Both the position numbers and the translations under genes were made by a program. The notes below the pieces were generated by a model. It had not been told where the DNA came from and did not search any database. It worked only from the letters and a program-made list of their open reading frames with translations. DNA of 64,000 nt from Periconia sp. R9002 (lineage: Eukaryota; Ascomycota; Dothideomycetes; Pleosporales; Periconiaceae), in assembly GCA_023627715.1 (NCBI GenBank), contig JAMAHW010000001.1, positions 62,001-126,000 on the forward strand, given 5' to 3'. Positions 55,710-64,000 of the stretch are shown one piece after another. Numbering within the stretch: position 1 is the first letter of the stretch; every line of letters begins with the position of its first letter.

Positions 55710-58700
55710 GCCAGGACCACCTGTCTAAACAGAGTATTTCCTCCCACTATTTAAGATGGAGTCATAGGTGTCATATGGAGTATTTTTGTTCATTGGTTTT
55801 TTTCCATTCATTTTGATTTTCAGTCATTTGCATTGTTTTTCTTTCCCCTCGATCCTTTTTGATACTCCCCACAACAAAAGTAGATTTGTTCAGTTGTCAT
55901 GACGCGTTTGGAATTGTTTCCATTATCCATTTGCTTTTTACTCTAGTTTTTTTTTGTTCGCACGGTTATTGGGGATTCTGTGATCGATCCATTGTTTTTA
56001 TTTTAAGTTGTTATTACCATCTGCAGCGCTTTTTTGATATCTTCGCTTTGTTTTATTTGGATATGGGGGGATATGGGGTTACTACATCTGGACATGTACG
56101 CGTGAAAAATGCTCAACGGTATTTATCTATCATCGTCATCGACTTGTACTGGCCTACATACATTACATACATACCATTCGCTTTGTGCATACATAGATGC
56201 GCGTGTATATGTGTCTCTCTACATGCATCAATGCTAGTGAATATTGCGATTCTTGAAGAGGTCAAACATGCGTTTGGTTTGATTGCTCTCGCGTTGCTAC
56301 CTATTCAACGTGGAAGAACCTAATTGGCATTTTTTTTAAATTTCCGCTGCTCACGGGGAAGAAAGACAACCTATCGTCAACCTACCTAAACTCCTCTTCT
56401 CAACTATCAATTGCGTCATCAATGCCCCCAATATACATACGCAAAACCTTAATGCACGTGCCGACCCACGCACGCACGCAAACTCACTAACAAATTACCC
56501 TAGCGAAAGAAAGAATATCGTCTTATGTATCGTTATGCATTGGTTATATAAACCCACTTGATGACATGGGTTGTGTGATGTAGGCGGGTGGGAGTGGGTG
56601 TGGACAAATAGCGGGACTCGCAATATAAAGCGGGTAAATCTAAACTTCTGCGGTTCTTCTGTTCCTTATGCGCGCTCGCGCGCTCAATTTATTTATCCCG
56701 TATTATTGATGCTTGTTCGTTTCGGAGACTTTTTCTTTGCTTTTTCCTTGATCCTTCTTTTCGTTCTTTCGGCGTCTAGAAAGTTCGGTTGGTTTATTGA
56801 GGGCTTGCGCTGGCTATATCTATGCATGCAGGCCTTTTCAAGGTTGGTTTTTATGTATGCTGTGTGACTCGATCGCTCGGTATTACTTTTTTTCGTTCCC
56901 AACAACACTTATCTAACCCTGTATAACGTTTTTGTGTTTCGCGTTGGCTTTATTTATTGATGTTCTATTTGCCGGATTTTTTCTAGGGATTTTTGCTTTT
57001 CTTGGATGGTGATGTTGGTTGGCTGGTACCTCCTACATGTACCCATATATGTATGTAGAAACAACCCACCGACCATGTATGCATGCATGGTACGTGTCGG
57101 TGGATAATTAGCGGAGTTAGATTGATTGGTAATGAATAGTATGGTATGAGGGTAGTTGTAGCATGAATATTCAAGAATGTTGCATGTTGCATACGCTCTG
57201 AGGCACTAGCGCATCCTGGGGTTGTGTTGAATGTGTACATGGCTTGGGTGTGGTTATTGTACGTTGTCTATATCTGACTTGACTCTTTTGTGCATTATAC
57301 CCAGCACATAAGTCATCCCACCTCTCCTCAAGCCCATTATATCCTCCTCTCGATCCTCCCCTTCGGCGTCTCACGTCCCTATACCCGCATAAACCCTCAT
57401 CAACGCAATACATCCCAAGTAATCACAACATCACTTCAATCTCACTTACAGATATTGCTTTCCCAGGAACCATCAATCCTCGCCCATCATCCACCCCTGA
57501 ATTCATCCGTTCGTTTTCCGGAACTTTTCCTTCCTTCTCCTGTGTTGCAAATGGATGATCAATACAGGAGATATGTAGGCATAATGCATGTACCCACTTT
57601 GAGTTTACGCCGGTCGTGTATGTGGTATGAAAGCACGTATTGATCCTTGAATGCTTGCACATGCGCACATTCGTGCGCTATTGAATGAATATTGAGTGAA
57701 GCTTTTTCTCGCCTATGCAAACCACGCAAAGCAGAACCCTTGACACGAACGAATGTCACATGAAGAAGAGAAGGACCCACTACTACCACGACAACCCTTC
57801 ACACTCGTATATCTCGTGCAGATGATCACCATACCCTGCTCATCGTATACTAGACAGTTATGATACGTACAGTAGTGGGTCTCACCCACCTTTTCTGAAT
57901 AGAGGATAATGATAACTGGTGAGGGCGACGGAGAAAATTGTATACAGACGCGGTCAATTTTAACAAAGAGTATTGATACCTCCACCTCCACTCACAATCT
58001 TCTCCCGTTCGTTAGATCCTTGACGATTGGAAAAGCAGTTGACGAGACACTCGAGGTGCGTATAAAAGATTTAAGCCGCTCAAAAGTATAGTTTCCCGGA
58101 CTCCAAGCGCACATTATCCTTTGGATACCTACACATCACCACGCTTAATTATGTGCGGAATTATCGAAAGCGTAGACGCTTTCCTCCTCGTGAACCCAAT
58201 GTCCGAAGAATTGCAGCATACACCAAACGTAACACTTGACCAGAAAAATCTTGTTTTGTCCAAATATACGTGATAGACCCGCATCAAGGGCCAATTATTC
58301 CTGGCTACAATTTTTTCAACTCCCCTCCATTTACAACCCAATACACGGGTATGCGGTATTTCTAAAACACACTACTCTAATGTTATGCATGTACGACCTG
58401 GCTCTGTCGTTGCCTTTCGCAACAAGCTACCCCAGGTTCATCCACCGTTTCAAGCCCCCCTCCCCATCTTCCCTTTCTCCTAGGCGAGCATCCACCTTAT
58501 TACCCATTCTCCTCTACATAAAACGATAGACTCGGAACCATACCATACTACCACAACACACAGACGTAAGAGAGTATCTTAGCTTACAAGAAGGAAGGAG
58601 GGGGGGGCATGGGGGGCCGTATAATGAGTGGGCACGAGACAATCAATGTATTGGAGGATTAATGGATAAACCCCACCGGGTACATCCATCGTAACGTAAT

Positions 58701-59593
58701 TAACTGGCGACCGACCGGTACCAAACGCAAAAACTCACAGTTTTCAACACGGGTAAGGATGGTTTCCGATTCAGTCATCGGTGGAGAAAACGTTGGTAAG
58801 GTAGATCAATTATAGAAGAGGGTGTTTGATATTATCCTCGCCTCGATCGGTGTTATTCAAGGTCGTTGGAAGTGATCGAAATTCACTTATCTAGATGCAT
58901 AGCCTGACCGTTCATACCTAGGTACATACATGCGTAGGTGTGTGTACCGCTAGTATATGATTTGATCGGAACAATTATGCTTGCAGATCAATCGGATGAT
59001 GCACCGTTCATCTCGGTACGATGTTCTCACCATCTTTTTCTTTTCTTTTCTTTTTTCCTCTTTCCCTATCTTATCTTCCGTGCGGCCCGCCGCGTCTTCG
59101 TATATCTGAAACACAACGAAACGCACCATGCGATACAGCATATTGAGAAGGGATTACCCGTGTAGTGCTCTTGGATGTGTCGTTATGGACCGAGGTTCTG
59201 TAGGGGTGGGGTTGCATAGGGTCTAGGGAGGGTAGACATACAGTGGAGGTGAGAGTTTGATTGATTGGTGGGTGATGGCACGCCTTAGCTATGGCGTTTA
59301 AGACCTAATCAGTGCCAGGAAATGTCAGAGTAAATGAAGACAATAGATTGAGTGATACTTGGTATTTTGTGTCATACAGAGCTTAATAAGATAATACACC
59401 TGAAATAGATGTGCATCAGGAGTACAAGGAAATGCAAATGTTTTGGGCTGCAGTGCCCTTATATGGAAAAATGCTACCAAACATGTATTTGTTCTAGATA
59501 ACCAGGAGGAGAATAATACCAATCCAACTCAGAATGAATACGAGTTCGACCCTGTGCATTTTGTCATGACGTTTAAAGTCACATGCTTTAGGT
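55710..59593. other. Gene-free 3.9-kb region
   Basis: No supported gene. The first 600 bases are T-rich like a long 3' UTR of the Mis18-like gene, and ATG-CATGCATG, ACATACAT and G-rich runs (58599-58620) recur. Open frames such as 55859-56323 (plus) have no family features. Confidence 0.4.
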
Positions 59594-62500
59594 TCAACAC
59601 AATCGCCTCAATGTCTCCACTAGTGTCTTGACCCGTTCAACACCCCATTCGGCACCCAGGCCTTCCACAGCCTTACTCTGTTCTGCGTCGCTAAGGTACA
59701 GAAATCGCTCAATCAACTCTCCGTCGACGAATCGCTCCGGCTCCTCGCTTTCACGGACCTGGTTCTTGAAAGCACGGAATTTGGCAAAGGGAACATCGCC
59801 CGGTGTGGCGACCAACTGTGCTACGTTGTATTGGAGGGTCATGAGAAAATTCTGGTGGGTTGGGGCAATGAGGGCGAAAAGATAGATGGATCCTTCAACC
59901 TGTACATAAAGTCAATCGGGAGCTAAGTGAGGATTATAAATGAGACTTACTGTTGCCATGAACGCCCTTGGAACAACAGCGGCGTCTGGCGCGGTAGCTA
60001 CGTCGATTCTCCGTATCCGATTGACCATTTCGCCCAGCTGCATTTCCGCACTCACATTCAGTCGGCGTCTGTCGTCTTCCATGACGCCGTTTGGATCGCG
60101 GTATAATATGGCAAGATTGCCTTCGGCGTCACTTTCCAGATATGTGTTCTCATCGACTTCGGCAACAGCTGTGGCCCACGTGGTTTGATAATGTCGCGAA
60201 ATTTCTGATAGAGTGTCTGGAAGACCGTTTTCGCCGCGTGAGAACTGCACTACGACAAGTGACTTCATAAGGTCTGCGACGGCGATTATGTTTCCATTTA
60301 CAGTAATGTCGATGGGTGCTGTGGAGCATCTGAAAGTCGCTGCTTTGACAAGCTCAGGCCTACTTTCCGTCCGAAACTCGACATTGTAGACGACGATGGT
60401 CTTGATGAGCGCTGCTACGATGCGACCCTCGCACATGGCAAGACATCTGCATCCGCCCCGGACTGCGAGTTCTGTGACTAATTTGAGCTGCCGATCCTGT
60501 GTGACTTCAAGTATGAGTATGCGACCCCGCTCAGCAGTAGCATTCTGATCGTCCAGATATGCAGTGCCAACGACGAAACGCTCTGCCATGTTGCCAGACC
60601 CGTCAGGTAGCTCACAACGCATTACGCTCTCTACAAGCTCTTCCTCCTTAAGAGGCCATGTGTCTAGCTCTTTGAATTGTATTTCATCGACAAGCTTGAA
60701 GTGACTTAAAAGCACTTCTTCTCCACCCTTCAGTATCCTTTTGATTGTCCCAAGGCCAAATGCTTTGAGACTAGGTGAGTATGCTATCCTTCGTACTGTT
60801 TCATCCACTTTGAGCGTTTGGACGTGTGTTGTCCGCTCAGTATCCACTAATGCGATTCGCAAATCTTCTGATGTAGCAATGGCTACGGATCCAGGATATG
60901 CGTTCGAGTTGAAAGGGCATACTGCCGTTGCCTTCTCTGCAGTAACAGCAGAATAAACGAGACGGCCCTCAGATCCATAGATCAGCGAGGGGTGCTCGCA
61001 TGTAGCAAAAACATTGCAAACACCATTCCCGCGGGGTAGCGCCCGGAAACCTGCTTCTCGCGTACCGAGAACTATGCTCTTCCTTCCGGAAAGCTCGTTC
61101 GTAGCTGTATCGAATGAGTACGTGACGACATTGCCATCAGCCATGGCCGCGAAGAGGGTTGGCGGCTGGTCATGGAAGATTTGGGTAAGAAGTAGTGAGC
61201 GCGGCACAGAATCCTCGGATATCTGTATGGTAGAGACAACTTCCAAACTGTCTACCTTGCAAACAGAGAGTTGAGAGCTTTTCCAGAAACCTAAGAAGCA
61301 AATCGCGCTAGACTCAGGTGGAAGCGCAACGCAGGCAACTTGGCTGTCGGCACCGAATGTTCTCTCAACGTAATTGTTCAAGCCGGTTTCGGTATTCATG
61401 ATGGCTACTGTGACACCGCCCAAGGATATAATCACATGACTTTTATTAGTGTACGCTGCCGTGATGGACTGATTATTGCTTGGAGCCCATGTATGGTCAA
61501 CCATACCACTCTCCAGGTTCGAGATTTGAACTTGCTTATCGGTGACCTGAATCAGTCGCCCTTGCGGCAGATTGGATGCAGAGAGTGTTGTCTGTAGGGT
61601 TTGAAGACCAGCAAAGTCCTCTACCTCCTCCACTTCTCCGGAGGGGTCAAATCTAAAGATGCGCGATTCGTTCACGAAGGCGACCAGGAGAGTATCGACA
61701 AGATCAGAGTGGCCATCCGAACTCAAGCTGAAGATATCAGAAATATGCTCCATCTCGCCCAGCACTCCCAGGTCCTCGAGGCCGACCCCGCTACGGACAC
61801 TTCTTAAACTGCCATCCTGATATGCGCCGCTTCCGGTGACAATTCGAGCTTGTCCTGATGAATATTCGTTCGCCTGGCCTTCGCCGGATCTATTGCCCAT
61901 ATCCATTATTGTGAAATCTAGAACAGGCGCAATGTTGGAGAATGTTTGTACAATTTCCATGGACTTTTCGGAGATCCTAATCACTTGAGAGTCTCCTTGA
62001 TGTGACCCGACGAAAACATATCCGGCATCCAGATATATCAAGACAGATGCCCGAGAAGTTTCTCCAATTATGTCGAGCTTCCACGAGCGCACTTGCTTCT
62101 CCTCATCTAGTTCAAGCATGAAAAGATAGAGCCGACCATAGTCGTCCGCCAAAATAAAACGCTGGGCATCGACCTGCTCCCATGCCACGAATATAGTAGC
62201 ATCTTCCAAGGGCTCCGTCGTTATCTCTTTGGTTTGGTCGTTGTAGTATCCAATTGAAGTCTCTCCGATGATTATCAGACCATATGTGGGGCCGTCAATA
62301 GGTATGAGGTGACTGGCGCCGAGCTCCAATTCTCCCTGGTAATTTTCACCTTCCCCAAGCTCGACAGAATCTCCGCCTTCAAAAGCAAGTTCTCGTAATT
62401 TCAGTCTGATTGTGGAATGTGTGTCTTCGTAGAGTAATGCCAATCTTGGCTTTTCCTCGTAGGTCCGCGGACGGAGAAATGCAGATGAACGAACAAACAT

Positions 62501-63057
62501 CTCGGACAAGCGACAGGGCTGAGGCTCGCCCAAGTGGGCAATGTCTGGCTCTTGCTTCCTCTTCTTTCCTCGCTGAACCAGAGGTATTACAGTTATTATG
62601 CCTTCGTACACCTCCACTGTCATGAATCGCCCGGACGGGTCAACATGGCATCGTTCGCCGGTCTGTGATTCTCTCGCGGCATTGTCGGCAACGCTTTCGA
62701 ACGTTTTTTCGGTCTGAACTTGTTTCTTGTCGGGGTTCCAAGATACAGTGAAATATACGAAACGATCTGTTCCTACGAAGAGGTGGTCGGTCGGCGAGAG
62801 GGCAGGGCGGAGCTTTTGCAGCATCGTAATCTTGCCATAGACGACTCTCGAGTGTTGCAGAGATAGACCGTCGGCATTGTGGGTATAAAATTCGAGGCGA
62901 TTTGATTTACTGCAAGCAAAGTCAATTGGTGTGATGGCATATTTGAGTATATTTGCCCTGCTCACGCAACTACTAAACAATCCTCTGCAGTTAGGAAGTT
63001 CAATTTGAGGGCATGTCGAATACTGCTAGGTCGGTGAATGGGAGCAACGTAGGCCAT
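59594..63057 (-). CDS. DDB1: DNA damage-binding protein 1 (Ddb1), CUL4 ubiquitin ligase adaptor
   Basis: Ddb1 is the three-propeller adaptor that links Cul4 to substrate receptors in nucleotide-excision repair and cell-cycle control. Exons on the minus strand are 63057-62966, 62909-59951 and 59899-59594, giving 1118 residues, close to the family's usual length of about 1140. The start MAYVAPIHRPSSIRHALKLN and the spliced LVVAKSNRLEFY match Ddb1 rather than Rse1 or Cft1. Other signatures are GKITMLQKLRPALSPTDHLFVGTDR, TIYNVEFR-like IVVYNVEFRTESRPELVKAA and DLMKSLVVVQF. Both introns interrupt at expected places (the first between VVA and KSN, the last before VEGSIYLFALI). No damage is seen. It is divergent from the RPC5 gene. 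Confidence 0.95.
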
Positions 63058-63418
63058 GTTGGAGATGCGCCTGGGTATCTACACAGCTTCGTACGGTGCC
63101 TATAAGAGAGATATTAAGGTGAAGGAAAGTGAAAGCGTGTGTAAGCGGTTATTGCAAGTGTAGAATTGATGTCTGGTACATTGATGTAGGCAGGCCTATC
63201 GCCGTCATTATAGACGCACGGACCATGAGCAGCTTACTAGTTAGCAACGCGACGGCGGGACGACGCGGGGCAGCTTGCTCCGCTGCCTTTCTCTCGCGGA
63301 CAACTTTTTTTTCGCGGAAGCAACACTTCCCCATACCGCCACCTTTCTACTCACACAATGGCTCGTACGATACCCGTGAAGCAATCTTGAATACTCTGCA
63401 CAGCTCTTGCTAACTACT
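63058..63418. promoter_or_regulatory. Probable bidirectional promoter of DDB1 and RPC5
   Basis: A 361-bp gap separates the two divergent starts. It is GC-moderate without an obvious TATA box. Dual use is inferred from arrangement only. Confidence 0.45.
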
Positions 63419-63971
63419 ATGTCTTTTTCCACAGCAACCGCAGCAGATGCGGACGAGGACGATCCCGTTATTAATGAGTACGATGTCTTCATCACTCCCG
63501 AGATGCAAGAGCAGCTTTATGTCCTGCAATACCTCAACCGCCCGCCCTCTGATAGCCTCACCGAGCAGACTGGAACAAAACCTTCCTCGTTGCGTATAAA
63601 ACCGCAGTCCGGTTTCGTCGAAGTAGATGTGCCGGTGGACATTCGGAATAATTTCAATCGCCAGATGGGTGTTACATGGGGCGAGGCGCTGCGCAAGACG
63701 AAGCAAATCGGCCAAAAGGCTTACGGTATCGCAGCAGGCTTTGAAAGAACAATGCCACGTCCACCCAGGCCAGCGCCGGCTACGTCTGGTGACAACCGAC
63801 CAACTCCAACCCCAGCCCCAGCTCTAGACGACGACAACTATGATGATTACATTATCAATTTTGAGGATGCGAACGAGAAGGGACACGTTCTCAATACGCA
63901 AACTTACGGAGGTCAGATTCAGCAAGACGACAACAGAGGGCCAAACTACATGCTAGGCACATTCAGGAACA
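63419..63971 (+). CDS. RNA polymerase III subunit Rpc5/Rpc37, first exon, 3'-partial
   Basis: This is the first exon of the Pol III subunit that helps termination and reinitiation on tRNA and 5S genes (Rpc5/Rpc37, 'Sin-like' family). ATG 63419 is followed by an acidic N-terminus (DADEDDPVINEYDVFITPEM), then YVLQYLNRPPSDSL, GFVEVDVPVDIRNNFNRQMG and NYMLGTFRN, which fit the family. The frame reads to a stop at 63998-64000, but a GTAAGA donor at 63972 immediately after the FRN codons suggests the apparent tail lies in an intron and the rest is outside the window. The family usually continues after GTFRN with an LHLTP-type block not present here. Confidence 0.82.
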
Positions 63972-64000
63972 GTAAGAATACTCGCGTGCGTGCTAGATGA

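Overview
The window is nuclear DNA of a filamentous ascomycete (Pezizomycotina; a Dothideomycete-like fungus is my inference). Genes are split by short GT-AG introns, mostly 45 to 125 nt, with CTAAC/CTGAC-like branch sites. Gene families typical of these fungi are present: a Zn2Cys6 regulator, a SAT4/rhodopsin-type membrane protein, a HET-domain relic, GT34 glycosyltransferases and a SulP permease with a STAS domain. No bacterial-type operon, CRISPR array, rRNA gene or convincing tRNA was seen. I rebuilt 22 protein genes and one frameshifted gene by joining exons in frame. For each spliced model that is complete in the window the exon lengths sum to a whole number of codons.

Layout. 0-8 kb is accessory: the 3' part of an NADP-dependent medium-chain oxidoreductase, a Zn2Cys6 transcription factor, a seven-helix SAT4-type protein with a 20-nt exon, and a frameshifted HET gene. 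8.4-13.7 kb has two minus-strand glycosyltransferase genes either side of a 2.8-kb gene-free block that holds degenerate hairpin repeats. 14-31.5 kb has a GRF zinc-finger protein, a copper P1B-ATPase, BUB2 (minus), a sulfate permease, ERV46 and an ERG6-like methyltransferase. 32-46.7 kb has a PTA1/symplekin gene (minus) divergent from a tiny COA3 gene, a secreted choice-of-anchor B-type protein, a NAPE-PLD-type metallohydrolase, a lysine-rich protein of unknown function (minus) and a REX1-type RNA exonuclease. 46.7-59.6 kb is very sparse. Its only recognisable gene, at 51.9-55.7 kb, encodes exactly 1000 residues. Its N-terminus, assembled from four exons, carries a Mis18/Yippee-like double-CxxC domain, followed by His/Gln tracts, coiled coils and RG-rich segments. 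The window ends with DDB1 (minus) divergent from the first exon of an RNA polymerase III RPC5/RPC37 gene.

Most genes are unrelated housekeeping or accessory functions with no shared pathway. Possible functional pairings are two secretory-pathway glycosyltransferases plus the ERV46 cargo receptor, and two cell-division genes (BUB2 and the Mis18-like gene), but neither pair is adjacent. The best candidate for something under-described is the Mis18-like gene: the domain is only visible after splicing, the protein is far longer than the Mis18 proteins I know, and the gene stands alone in about 13 kb.
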